Assembly: GCF_039832105.1 (NCBI RefSeq)
Contig: NZ_JBDOHS010000008.1
Location: 87,447 to 151,446, forward strand
DNA length: 64,000 nucleotides
From: Dorea_A sp016295505
GTDB lineage: Bacteria; Bacillota; Clostridia; Lachnospirales; Lachnospiraceae
Direction: 5' to 3'
Of the stretch, positions 26,667 through 35,262 are shown in pieces. The notes under the pieces were generated by a model that had not been told where the DNA came from, ran no database searches, and saw only the letters and a list, made by a program, of their open reading frames with translations. Positions within the stretch are counted from its first letter, which is position 1, and the number at the start of each line of letters is the position of its first letter. The position numbers were made by a program, and so were the translations under genes.

Positions 26667-27287
26667 TTACTTTTTCTTTTTTTCTGCAACACTCACCTGT
26701 TCAATTCCTTTTTTCACTCCGTGACATTTTTCCAAAAGGTACTGTTTAAACTCTTCTATATCCGCATCCAGAATTCCATTTTTCAGAATCGCGAAAAATC
26801 TCTGTCCGCCTTCTTCTGAATTCACGATCATTGCAATAACTTCCTCGCTTTCAATGATTCTGGCAACATTTCTGTAATGAAGTGTCTGTGAGTTTCCATG
26901 CACATGACTGATCCAGCATTCTTCATAAAAGTCAATTTTCACTTCCGCCGGTTTTTTCCATTTTTGCATTCTCTTTTCATAGATTGTTTCTGCATCACCC
27001 GTCGCTGCCAGAAATTCCATTTTTTTACCAATCGTCTTTCCGACGATCTGTGCAGCCGCAAACACAAGTGCCCATATCACGAGAAACTTCAATGCAAAAA
27101 GAAAGATCTCTCCAATATTTCTTTTCAGAACATCCGTATTCAGCAGCATAATGGTCAATACAAACAGCCCGCCTGTCGTGACAACCATTCGATATGTTTT
27201 TGGTATTTTCAGCAAACCATTCACTTTCATATACTCGGTCAGTACTTCCTGTGTTTCTACATACTTGAACTGATATTTTCCCTTCAT
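26667..27287 (-). CDS. YcxB-like membrane protein
   Basis: This 206-residue protein has two membrane helices (about residues 36-52 and 62-88) and a C-terminal cytoplasmic domain with a pattern like the YcxB family (FYEECWISHVHGNSQTLHYRN, then a strand-rich region). The C-terminus is very basic (SVAEKKKK). Function unknown. It sits between the flavoprotein gene and cmk, 17-18 bp from each, so it is part of the same transcription unit. Confidence 0.7.
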   Translation of the reverse strand: MKGKYQFKYVETQEVLTEYMKVNGLLKIPKTYRMVVTTGGLFVLTIMLLNTDVLKRNIGEIFLFALKFLVIWALVFAAAQIVGKTIGKKMEFLAATGDAETIYEKRMQKWKKPAEVKIDFYEECWISHVHGNSQTLHYRNVARIIESEEVIAMIVNSEEGGQRFFAILKNGILDADIEEFKQYLLEKCHGVKKGIEQVSVAEKKKK

Positions 27288-27303
27288 ACTTTTCTCCTTC
27301 GTA

Positions 27304-28533
27304 TCAATCTATATTGTTTCCCGCCGCATAGGCAGTGGACCATGCAATCTGCAGATTAAATCCACCCGTCAATGCATCCAGGTCCAGTACTTCCCCCGCA
27401 AAGTAGACACCCTTCACCAGTTTTGACTCCATAGTACCCGGATCAACCTCTTTTGTCCGGACACCTCCCCTGGTAATGATTGCCTCATTATAATCACGAA
27501 GACCTGTCAGCGTCATGGAAAAATGCTTGATCAGATTCACAAAATAACTTCTCTCTTCCTTCGATATCACATTTACTTTTTTCTCCGATGGTATCCCGCT
27601 TAATCCAAGCATTACCGGAATTAATTTGGAAGGGAACAGACTTCCGATCGCATTTTTGAACTGCCGGTTCTGATTCTCTTCAAACTCTTTCAGGATACGG
27701 CGATCCAGCTGTTCTGCCGACAGTGCTGGTTTCAGATCGATACTCAGTTGAAGTTCCTTTTCTTTCAATTTTTTACCCACATAACTGCTTGCACTTAAGA
27801 TCAGAGGTCCGCTGACTCCATAATGAGTAAAAAGCATCTCACCAAACTCATCATAGAGCTTCTTTTTCCCGTCACATATCGTCACATTGACATTTTTAAG
27901 AGACAGTCCCTGCAATTCTTTTACCCAGGGTTCCTTCGTCTCCATCGGAACCAGCGATGGCATACATTCCGTAATCTGATGCCCCAGTGCTTCTGCAAAC
28001 CTGAAACCATCTCCGGTAGAACCTGTACTTGGATAAGACAAACCTCCGGTTGCAATGATACATGCATCACCATGCACATTTCTCCCATCTTCCAGCACAA
28101 CAGAGTGGAACACACCTTCTTTTTCAACAATTTCTTTTACCGTTGTATTCAGGAAAACCTGAACTCCCAGAAAATGCATCCGTTCTGACAGAGCACGGAT
28201 GACATCCGAGGAATGGTCTGATACCGGGAACACTCTCTCCCCACGTTCAATCTTCGTCCGAAGCCCAAGCGACTCGAAGTAAGCAATCGCATCCTGATTC
28301 GTAAAGCCATAAAAACTGCTGTATAAAAATTTGGAATTGGAGATCACTGCCCGAAACAGTTGTTCCATATCACAGGCATTGGTCAGGTTACATCTTCCCT
28401 TTCCGGTAATGAACAGCTTTTTACCCAGTTTTTCATTTTTTTCAAACACAAGGACTTCATGTCCACTCTCCGCTGCAGCCAAAGAAGCAAACATACCGGC
28501 AGCACCGCCGCCCACGATCAGTACTTTACTCAT
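27304..28533 (-). CDS. NAD(P)/FAD-dependent oxidoreductase (HI0933/BaiN family)
   Basis: This flavoprotein of about 409 residues has a dinucleotide-binding motif at the start (LIVGGGAAGMFASLAAAE), the family block GKKLFITGKGRCNLTN, ATGGLSYPSTGSTGDGFRFA, and the C-terminal FAD motif FAGEVLDLDALTGGFNLQ. BaiN-type members were proposed to reduce bile-acid intermediates, but the family is widespread and most roles are unknown. I take the ATG at 28533, which overlaps the end of the upstream RpiR-type gene by 8 bp and has GAGG upstream. Confidence 0.88.
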   Translation of the reverse strand: MSKVLIVGGGAAGMFASLAAAESGHEVLVFEKNEKLGKKLFITGKGRCNLTNACDMEQLFRAVISNSKFLYSSFYGFTNQDAIAYFESLGLRTKIERGERVFPVSDHSSDVIRALSERMHFLGVQVFLNTTVKEIVEKEGVFHSVVLEDGRNVHGDACIIATGGLSYPSTGSTGDGFRFAEALGHQITECMPSLVPMETKEPWVKELQGLSLKNVNVTICDGKKKLYDEFGEMLFTHYGVSGPLILSASSYVGKKLKEKELQLSIDLKPALSAEQLDRRILKEFEENQNRQFKNAIGSLFPSKLIPVMLGLSGIPSEKKVNVISKEERSYFVNLIKHFSMTLTGLRDYNEAIITRGGVRTKEVDPGTMESKLVKGVYFAGEVLDLDALTGGFNLQIAWSTAYAAGNNID

Positions 28534-29464
28534 CTTCTTTATCCTCATTCTCTCTTACTGATGTTCCCGACAGTTCCATCGTATCTCCAACCATGTTCAG
28601 TTCATCCTTACTGTATACCTGATATTCGTCCCAGATTTCTTCAAGTGTCTCCAGTGTTGTAATGACCTCTTTCTGTTTCTTCATACAAAGTGCAACTACC
28701 AGCGCATTCACAACACTCAAAGGCGCAACCAGTGAATCCACGATCGAAGCCATATCGCTTCTTGCAATCAGATTACAGGAAGAATACAGTGTCATCGGCG
28801 AATGGATACTGTCTGTCAGCGTAATAACTGTAGCCTTCCGGTTACTTGCAAATTCCAGCGCCTTCAATGTACGCATAGAATATCTTGGAAAACTGATCCC
28901 TATAATCACATCTTTTTCACTGATCCGAATCAACTGCTCAAAGATCTCGCTGGAACTGTTAGTATTGACAACCGTCACATTTTCACAGATCAGATTCAGA
29001 TAAAAGCTCAAAAAGCTGGCAAGTGGAGAACAGCTTCTGATACCGATCACATAGATTCTTTTTGCTTTCAGTATGGTATCTACAGCCATTTCAAATGCAT
29101 CGTGATCAAGCGTCTCCATTGTAAGCTTGATCTTTTCAATATCTGACTGAAGTACGGAAGCCAGGATCTCGCCCTGACTGATCCTTCCATAAGTAACTTC
29201 CATTCTCTGAATGGAATTCAGTTTCGTCCGAACCAGTTCACCAAGAGCCTTCTGGAATTCCGGATATCCTTCATATCCGAGCGCAGTCGCAAATCGAACG
29301 ACCGTCGATTCACTGACACCGACTTCCTCTCCCATCTTTGCCGCCGTCAGAAATGCGGCTTTATCATAGGCTTTCCGAATATAATCGGCCAGTTTCTTCT
29401 GACCTTTACTAAACTTCGGATAACCGTCATCTATTTTTTTCAATAATTCATTCTTGCTTCCCAT
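28526..29464 (-). CDS. MurR/RpiR family transcriptional regulator
   Basis: This 312-residue regulator has an N-terminal RpiR helix-turn-helix (about residues 1-77, with MGEEVGVSESTVVRFATALG) and a C-terminal SIS sugar-phosphate isomerase-like domain (about 125-270, with KRIYVIGIRSCSPLASFL and GISFPRYSMRTLKALEFA). RpiR proteins usually sense phosphosugars. The downstream gene is an oxidoreductase and there are no sugar genes next to it. It has a clear promoter of its own. Confidence 0.9.
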   Translation of the reverse strand: MGSKNELLKKIDDGYPKFSKGQKKLADYIRKAYDKAAFLTAAKMGEEVGVSESTVVRFATALGYEGYPEFQKALGELVRTKLNSIQRMEVTYGRISQGEILASVLQSDIEKIKLTMETLDHDAFEMAVDTILKAKRIYVIGIRSCSPLASFLSFYLNLICENVTVVNTNSSSEIFEQLIRISEKDVIIGISFPRYSMRTLKALEFASNRKATVITLTDSIHSPMTLYSSCNLIARSDMASIVDSLVAPLSVVNALVVALCMKKQKEVITTLETLEEIWDEYQVYSKDELNMVGDTMELSGTSVRENEDKEDE

Positions 29465-29496
29465 TTAGCATTACCTTCCTACCAGACATCGTTTCT

Positions 29497-29525
29497 ATTA
29501 TATAGCCTTGTGGGAGAATAATCAA
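29497..29525 (-). promoter_or_regulatory. Promoter of the RpiR-type gene and downstream run
   Basis: TTGATT (29525-29520) and TATAAT (29502-29497) are separated by exactly 17 bp on the minus strand, 33 bp before the ATG. The run may extend through the oxidoreductase, YcxB-like, cmk, ispH and S1-domain genes to the terminator at 23960. Confidence 0.8.
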
Positions 29526-29554
29526 GTAGAGAACCCCGAGTCCGACATGATAGA

Positions 29555-29594
29555 CAAAAACCGGAAAACAAGTTAAACGAACTTGATTTCCGGT
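29555..29594 (-). terminator. Terminator after oadA
   Basis: On the minus strand ACCGGAAATCAAGTT pairs with AACTTGTTTTCCGGT around a 5-nt loop and is followed by TTTTTG. It closes the decarboxylase operon. Confidence 0.88.
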
Positions 29595-29630
29595 CTCATC
29601 TGTTTATTTATCCCTGTCAGCAATCCGTTC

Positions 29631-31046
29631 CTATACCGGATAGCTTCCATTCTTGGTATCTGCCATCTCAGTATCTACCTTTGTCTGCTGTGCGGCTCTG
29701 TATTTAAAGAAGTCAACAGCCACCTGCGGGAACAGTGCATAAGAAAGCACGTCCTCATCCTGCTGAATCCACTGTCCACATTCCTTGCGCAGAGTATCCA
29801 GTTCGTCCGGAATCAGATCTGCAGGACGGCAGGTAATAACTTCTGCATCTTTTCCAAGAACCTTTTCCTTCACTTCTTCGTTGAACGGTTTAACAGTCTC
29901 ACCATATTTTCCGCTTAAGATATCTTTTGTCTCTTTTGTAGCCATCTTATAACGTTCGCCCATCAGAACATTAAACACTGCCTGTGTACCGACGATCTGA
30001 GAAGACGGTGTTACAAGCGGCGGCTCTCCAAGGTCTTTACGCACTCTTGGAACCTCTTCAAGTACATCGTAGAACTTATCCTCTGCACCCTGCTCCTTTA
30101 ACTGAGAAGTCAGGTTAGATAACATACCTCCCGGCACCTGATACAGCAGAGTCTTGATATTAACTCCCATATTCTTCGGATTCAGAAGTCCGCTTTCCAG
30201 AGCTTCATCACGAATCGGACGGAAGTAGTCTGCAATCTCAGAAAGAAGTTTCTGATCCAGTCCTGTATCGTACGGAGTATCTTTAAATGTCTCTACCATA
30301 ACTTCTGTTGCAGGCTGAGATGTTCCCAGTGCAAATGGAGACATCGCAGTATCAATGACATCAACACCGGCCTCTACTGCTTTCAGATAGGTCATGGAAG
30401 CAACACCTGATGTATAATGTGTATGAAGCTGAATCGGAAGATCCACTGCTTCTTTCAGCGCTCCGATCAGTTCCGTTGCCTTATATGGTACCAGAAGTCC
30501 GGCCATATCCTTGATACAGATAGAATCTGCTCCCATATCCTGGATTCTCTTGGCAATATCCACCCAGTACTCTAATGTATAAGCATCTCCCAATGTATAG
30601 GAAAGTGCCACCTGAGCCTCTGCTTTTTCTTTGTTTGCTGCCTTTACAGCTGTCTGCAGGTTACGCAGATCATTCAGACAGTCAAAGATACGGATGATGT
30701 CAATTCCGTTTGCAACAGATTTCTGTACAAAATATTCCACCACATCATCTGCATATGGACGGTATCCGAGAATATTCTGTCCACGGAATAACATCTGCAG
30801 CTTTGTATTCTTGAATCCATCACGGAATTTACGAAGTCTGTCCCATGGATCTTCTTTTAAGAAACGAAGAGATGCGTCGAATGTAGCACCACCCCAACAT
30901 TCTACAGAGTGGTATCCTACTTTGTCCATTTTTTCAATAATCGGAAGCATCTGTTCGGTTGTCATACGTGTCGCGATCAGAGACTGATGCGCATCACGCA
31001 GAATGGTTTCTGTAATCTTTACCGGTTTTTTCTCTATTCCAGCCAT
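29631..31046 (-). CDS. oadA: Oxaloacetate decarboxylase alpha subunit / pyruvate carboxylase subunit B type (no biotin domain)
   Basis: This 471-residue carboxyltransferase has a TIM barrel with ITETILRDAHQSLIATRMTT, the metal motif around QLHTHYTSG, and KDMAGLLVPYKA holding the active-site lysine region. It ends after the conserved carboxylase domain and lacks the C-terminal biotin domain, which is supplied by the separate gene at 32278. It would move a carboxyl group between oxaloacetate and biotin. It is the last gene of the five-gene run. Confidence 0.92.
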   Translation of the reverse strand: MAGIEKKPVKITETILRDAHQSLIATRMTTEQMLPIIEKMDKVGYHSVECWGGATFDASLRFLKEDPWDRLRKFRDGFKNTKLQMLFRGQNILGYRPYADDVVEYFVQKSVANGIDIIRIFDCLNDLRNLQTAVKAANKEKAEAQVALSYTLGDAYTLEYWVDIAKRIQDMGADSICIKDMAGLLVPYKATELIGALKEAVDLPIQLHTHYTSGVASMTYLKAVEAGVDVIDTAMSPFALGTSQPATEVMVETFKDTPYDTGLDQKLLSEIADYFRPIRDEALESGLLNPKNMGVNIKTLLYQVPGGMLSNLTSQLKEQGAEDKFYDVLEEVPRVRKDLGEPPLVTPSSQIVGTQAVFNVLMGERYKMATKETKDILSGKYGETVKPFNEEVKEKVLGKDAEVITCRPADLIPDELDTLRKECGQWIQQDEDVLSYALFPQVAVDFFKYRAAQQTKVDTEMADTKNGSYPV

Positions 31047-31074
31047 TTTCTTTCCTCCTAATATTCAATCTCTC

Positions 31075-32229
31075 TTATACGCCTACACCAAAGATTGCCA
31101 TAAATGTTCCGGCAGCAACGGCTGTACCGATAACACCTGCAACGTTTGGTCCCATAGCATGCATCAGAAGGAAGTTTGTCGGATCAGCTTCTGCTCCAAC
31201 CTTCTGTGATACTCTGGCTGCCATCGGAACTGCGGATACGCCGGCAGAACCGATCAGTGGGTTAACCTTTCCATGCGTTGCAATACACATTAGCTTACCG
31301 AATATTACACCGGCAGCTGTACCAAATGCAAATGCAATCAGTCCGAGAACAACAATCTTAATCGTAGCAATATTCAGGAATGCCTCTGCACTCGTCGTAG
31401 CACCTACTGAAGTTCCCAGCAGGATAACTACGATATACATCAATGCATTGGAAGCCGTCTCTGTCAGCTGTCTTACAACTCCTGATTCACGGAACAGGTT
31501 ACCAAGCATCAGCATACCAACCAGTGGTGCAGTCGTAGGAAGAATCGTACATACAACGATCGTTACGATAACCGGGAACAGAATTCTTTCCAGCTTAGAT
31601 ACCGGTCTTAACTGCTCCATCTTGATCTTACGTTCTTTCTCTGTTGTAAGAAGCTTCATAATTGGCGGCTGAATAATCGGTACCAATGACATATACGAAT
31701 ATGCCGCTACCGCGATCGGTCCCATCAGGGCTGTCTGACCAAGCTTACCGGCAAGGAAGATAGAAGTCGGTCCATCTGCTCCACCGATAATAGAGATAGC
31801 CGCAGCAGCCTTATCTGAAAATCCCATTGCCATTGCTCCGAGATATGCAGCAAAGATACCAAACTGTGCTGCTGCTCCCAGAAGGAAGCTCTTCGGGTTT
31901 GCGATCAGTGGTCCAAAATCTGTCATCGCGCCTACGCCCATGAAGATCAGAGATGGGAGAATGGACCATTCATCCAGTACATAGAAGTAGTAAAGAAGAC
32001 CTCCGGTTCCATTGGCCGCATCCTCTGCGTGGAGCATAATATCCGGATAGATATTAACCAGCAGCATACCAAATGCAATTGGTACAAGGAGCAGAGGCTC
32101 GAATCCGTGTCTGATTGCAAGATACAGGAAAACACATGCAACCGCAATCATGACCACATTGCCCCATGTAAGACTGAAAAATGCTGTCTGATGCACGAGG
32201 TTTCCTAATGTTGTCGTTATATATTCCAT
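31075..32229 (-). CDS. oadB: Sodium ion-translocating decarboxylase beta subunit
   Basis: This 384-residue protein has about nine or more membrane helices. The beta subunit decarboxylates carboxybiotin and pumps Na+. Key family segments include LVNIYPD, MGVGAMTDFGPLIANP, the Na+-site region ISIIGGADGPTSIFLAGKL, and the C-terminal GVSAVPMAARVSQKVGAEAD and HAMGPNVAGVIG. GGAGG precedes the ATG. Confidence 0.94.
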   Translation of the reverse strand: MEYITTTLGNLVHQTAFFSLTWGNVVMIAVACVFLYLAIRHGFEPLLLVPIAFGMLLVNIYPDIMLHAEDAANGTGGLLYYFYVLDEWSILPSLIFMGVGAMTDFGPLIANPKSFLLGAAAQFGIFAAYLGAMAMGFSDKAAAAISIIGGADGPTSIFLAGKLGQTALMGPIAVAAYSYMSLVPIIQPPIMKLLTTEKERKIKMEQLRPVSKLERILFPVIVTIVVCTILPTTAPLVGMLMLGNLFRESGVVRQLTETASNALMYIVVILLGTSVGATTSAEAFLNIATIKIVVLGLIAFAFGTAAGVIFGKLMCIATHGKVNPLIGSAGVSAVPMAARVSQKVGAEADPTNFLLMHAMGPNVAGVIGTAVAAGTFMAIFGVGV

Positions 32230-32277
32230 TTTTTAACCTCCAGTCGTGTTGTTATAACATCATATCACTGTATGATA

Positions 32278-32649
32278 TTAGTTTAATGTAGCCAGAACAG
32301 CTCCAGATTCGATCGCATCGCCTACTGCAACATCAATACTTGCTACTGTTCCGTCTTCCGGTGCCACAACTGGGATCTCCATCTTCATTGCTTCGATGAT
32401 TACAACAGCATCACCCTTCTTTACGCTCTGTCCAACATTTGCTTCAATCTTAAATACTTTTCCTGCAGCTCCTGCTTTTACTTCAATCGAACCAGCTCCT
32501 GCAGCTGCTTTTGGTGCTGCCTTAGGTGCTGCCGGAGCTTTTTTTGCAGCTGCTCTTGGCGCTGTCGCAGCCGGTGTCACACCTGCTCCGTTCTCTTCTA
32601 CTGTTACATCATATACATTACCGTTCACTGTGATTGTATAGTTTTTCAT
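32278..32649 (-). CDS. Biotin carrier protein of the decarboxylase complex
   Basis: This 123-residue protein has a short N-terminal segment, an Ala/Pro/Lys-rich flexible linker (about residues 25-52) and a biotinyl domain (about 53-123). The biotinylation motif EAMKMEIPV places the modified lysine at residue 89. It shuttles CO2 between the carboxyltransferase subunits and the membrane beta subunit. Confidence 0.94.
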   Translation of the reverse strand: MKNYTITVNGNVYDVTVEENGAGVTPAATAPRAAAKKAPAAPKAAPKAAAGAGSIEVKAGAAGKVFKIEANVGQSVKKGDAVVIIEAMKMEIPVVAPEDGTVASIDVAVGDAIESGAVLATLN

Positions 32650-32681
32650 TGAATTATCCTCCTAATCTATTCTTCTAATTC

Positions 32682-33455
32682 TTATGCACGCCATTTATTA
32701 GATGGACGACGTCTAATACTTCTTACTACAAATCCATCTGTACTTGCCGCTCCTTCCGCCGCTGCGATTGCCGCTGCAATGACTGCCACAAGTTCCAGAT
32801 CATCCGTCAGATCTTCTTCTGCTGCGACTGAAACCTCTGCCGGTGTGGATACTTCTTTTTTCTCTGCCGCCGGCTGTTTTTTTAACTTTGCTTCAAGCAA
32901 AGGAATATACTTGAACAATGAGATCAATATAGAGATGAAAATCAGTACAACAAATACGGTACCCATACCAAGGATCGTATTCAATCCCGCTTTTTCCATA
33001 ATCTCACCCGTCGAGTATTTTGCATCCACCGTCAGGCTGTCCAGGCACAGATTCTCGTCAAAAACGAACGTAATCTTTGCATCACGGTCTGTAAATTCCG
33101 CATTTGCAGTCACCTTAAGTTCATCCGCAGAAGCTTCAAACTCGTAATCGCCGCGACTTACAAATTCACCGCAGTCTTTCTTCGCCTGGGACCAGGATTC
33201 GATTGCTCCGACAAAGCTGTCTCTCGTATAAGGAACACCATATTGTGTCAAAATGAGCTCTGCTTTGAAGTCGCTCATATTCTTCCATTCTTCCACTGTC
33301 GCATCATCCATACCATTGCAGTTCTCAATCAAACCGTCTGCAATCTGTGTGACAGTGCCCTCGTCATACTGTACCTGCTCCTTACTTCCTCCGCAAGCGG
33401 TAAAGCAGAGCATCACAGTCACTGCACAGAGTAATACGCTTAACTTTTTCTTCAC
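32682..33455 (-). CDS. oadG: OadG-type gamma subunit with extra lipoprotein-like N-terminal domain
   Basis: This 257-residue protein starts with a signal and lipobox (CFTAC, Cys about 21), followed by an extracytoplasmic domain of about 130 residues with TVTQIADGLIENCNGMDD and a strand-rich part. A single membrane helix (about 160-185) and an Ala/Glu-rich cytoplasmic tail end in SIRRRPSNKWRA. Gamma subunits normally are about 80-130 residues with a membrane helix and short tail; the helix-plus-tail half fits OadG, while the N-terminal half is an addition. The start is GTG with GAGGTGAGG upstream. Confidence 0.8.
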   Translation of the reverse strand: MKKKLSVLLCAVTVMLCFTACGGSKEQVQYDEGTVTQIADGLIENCNGMDDATVEEWKNMSDFKAELILTQYGVPYTRDSFVGAIESWSQAKKDCGEFVSRGDYEFEASADELKVTANAEFTDRDAKITFVFDENLCLDSLTVDAKYSTGEIMEKAGLNTILGMGTVFVVLIFISILISLFKYIPLLEAKLKKQPAAEKKEVSTPAEVSVAAEEDLTDDLELVAVIAAAIAAAEGAASTDGFVVRSIRRRPSNKWRA

Positions 33456-33469
33456 TTTGCCTCACCTCT

Positions 33470-34909
33470 CTAAACCGTTCCATGCTTTTTCATCGGACGA
33501 TCTTCTCTCTTTGTGAATAACATTTCAAACGCACCGATCACATATTTTCTTGTATCAACCGGTTCAATAATCGTATCCACATAGCCTCTTCTTGCCGCAG
33601 ATAACGGACTGGACTGTAATTCTTTGTATTCCGCTGCCTTTTCTTTGATCGTAGCAGCATCTGCGTCTGCGTACATAATCTTAGCCGCAAGAGAAGAATC
33701 CATCATGCCGATCTCTGCGTCCGGCCATGCATATACCATATCAGCTCCCAGTGATTTGCTGTTCATTGTTACATATGCGCTTCCAAAAGCTTTTCCAATC
33801 ACTACATTTACTTTCGGCACCGTTGCATTAACAAATGCATAAGTCAGCTTTGCCGCTGCTTTTGCAAGACGCTTTTCATTGTATTCACTTGCCGCAAATC
33901 CGGCAACATTCGTAAGTGTCAGAACCGGAATATTAAATGCGTCACAAAATTCAACGAATTCAGCTGCCTTTTCTGCACCGTCAGCAGACAGAGATCCATC
34001 AAATTCGGCAACTATTTCCGCGTCTTCATTGTATACCTTAGAACGGTTTGCCACTGCACCGACCGTCATACCATTTAATTTGATAAATCCGGTAACCATA
34101 TCTTTGGCATATTCTTTCTTCACTTCACAGAAAATTCCACTGTCAGAGACAGAAGCAAGGGCTATTGCTGTATCCTCTGTTGCATTTTCAATATCTGTAC
34201 ACAGTCTGTTAAGATCATCCGTGCACTCATCATAAGAAGCATCCTCTTCATTATTACATGGCAGCATACATACCAGTTCACGAATCTCACCAAGGATCTC
34301 GTCTTCTGTTCCGATGCTGTCTACCAGACCCGTATTCTCGCTCTGATATTTTGCAGATGCTGTATTACATTTGTCGATGCTGTTTCCTGGAATAGCATTC
34401 GGTGAATTTACGAATAATTTTGCCTTTGCAGCTTCCATAAATGTAAAATCTGTAAGAGCAGGAACAAGCGCAAGCCCTCCGCCACAGGTTCCAAAGACTG
34501 CTGTGATCTGCGGAATCACACCTGATGCCATTGACTGCTTCATATATAATTTACCAAATGCCTCCAGTGCATCTGTTGCCTCCTGAAGTCTCAGTCCTGC
34601 ACAGTCCACCAGTCCGATCACCGGAGCACCCATCTTCATTGCCATATCATAGATATTGGCAATCTTCTTTGCATGCATCTCACCGATTGCTCCATTCAAT
34701 ACTGAAGCATCCTGGCTGTATACATACACCAGATTACCATCGATCACTCCATATCCGGTAATTACACCGTCTGCCGGAGTTTCTTTTTCCTGCATGTTAA
34801 AATCAGTATTTCTGGCAGTCACTGCGCCACCGATTTCAACAAAGCTTCCTGCATCAAGTAAAGAAGCGATTCTTGCACTTGCTGCACTTTCTGTTGCCAT
34901 GTTGCCCAT
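33470..34909 (-). CDS. mmdA: Acyl-CoA carboxyltransferase subunit (methylmalonyl-CoA decarboxylase alpha / PccB type)
   Basis: This 479-residue carboxyltransferase has the crotonase-like double domain. N-terminal motifs include GVIDGNLVYVYSQDASVLNG, GAPVIGLVDCAGLRLQEATD and AVFGTCGGGLALVPALTDF; the C-terminal half has VTGFIKLNGMTVGAVANRS, LTNVAGFAASEYNEKR and GKAFGSAYVTMNSKSLGADM. It would use an acyl-CoA such as methylmalonyl-CoA. It is slightly shorter than typical (about 510). As the first gene of the operon it shares the biotin carrier and pump with OadA. AGGGC and GGAGG precede the ATG. Confidence 0.88.
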   Translation of the reverse strand: MGNMATESAASARIASLLDAGSFVEIGGAVTARNTDFNMQEKETPADGVITGYGVIDGNLVYVYSQDASVLNGAIGEMHAKKIANIYDMAMKMGAPVIGLVDCAGLRLQEATDALEAFGKLYMKQSMASGVIPQITAVFGTCGGGLALVPALTDFTFMEAAKAKLFVNSPNAIPGNSIDKCNTASAKYQSENTGLVDSIGTEDEILGEIRELVCMLPCNNEEDASYDECTDDLNRLCTDIENATEDTAIALASVSDSGIFCEVKKEYAKDMVTGFIKLNGMTVGAVANRSKVYNEDAEIVAEFDGSLSADGAEKAAEFVEFCDAFNIPVLTLTNVAGFAASEYNEKRLAKAAAKLTYAFVNATVPKVNVVIGKAFGSAYVTMNSKSLGADMVYAWPDAEIGMMDSSLAAKIMYADADAATIKEKAAEYKELQSSPLSAARRGYVDTIIEPVDTRKYVIGAFEMLFTKREDRPMKKHGTV

Positions 34910-34984
34910 AGTCTAGCCCTCCATTTTCTTCATATTATAAGTTGGGTTTTTTCAAAAAAGTAAAACCAAATTTTTGCCAATTAT

Positions 34985-35013
34985 ATTATATATCCTTTCT
35001 TTCCAATCTGCAA
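34985..35013 (-). promoter_or_regulatory. Promoter of the mmdA-oadG-biotin-oadB-oadA operon
   Basis: TTGCAG (35013-35008), 17 bp, TATAAT (34990-34985) on the minus strand, about 75 bp before the ATG. The leader contains an imperfect TTGGTTTT/AAAACCCAA hairpin (34945-34975). Confidence 0.75.
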
Positions 35014-35146
35014 CTGTTTTTGGCGTTTTCCGTTAAAAGATTGTCAATTTATTCTCCTGATATACCATGCTAATTCTCTATCGCACTAAAGCATATTACG
35101 AATTTGTGAATTTTGCACTATTCATTAAATTTTCCTTAACTTTTTA

Positions 35147-35224
35147 TTGTACTTTAATCTAATTTATGGTATATTTATCTCGGTTCTAAATGTGATACGT
35201 ATTTCACCAGATAAGTATCACATT
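35147..35224 (+). promoter_or_regulatory. Promoter and leader hairpin of the peptide transporter gene
   Basis: TTGTAC (35147-35152), 17 bp, TATATT (35170-35175). The leader then has a perfect 10-bp inverted repeat AATGTGATAC (35189-35198) / GTATCACATT (35215-35224) just after the expected start site, and an ATACGTAT palindrome at 35195-35202. It could be an operator or an RNA hairpin. I saw nothing else in the 35014-35146 stretch beyond AT-rich DNA. Confidence 0.65.
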
Positions 35225-35262
35225 GGGGAATACTTTTTATATTTTTAATTGGAGGGTTAAAA

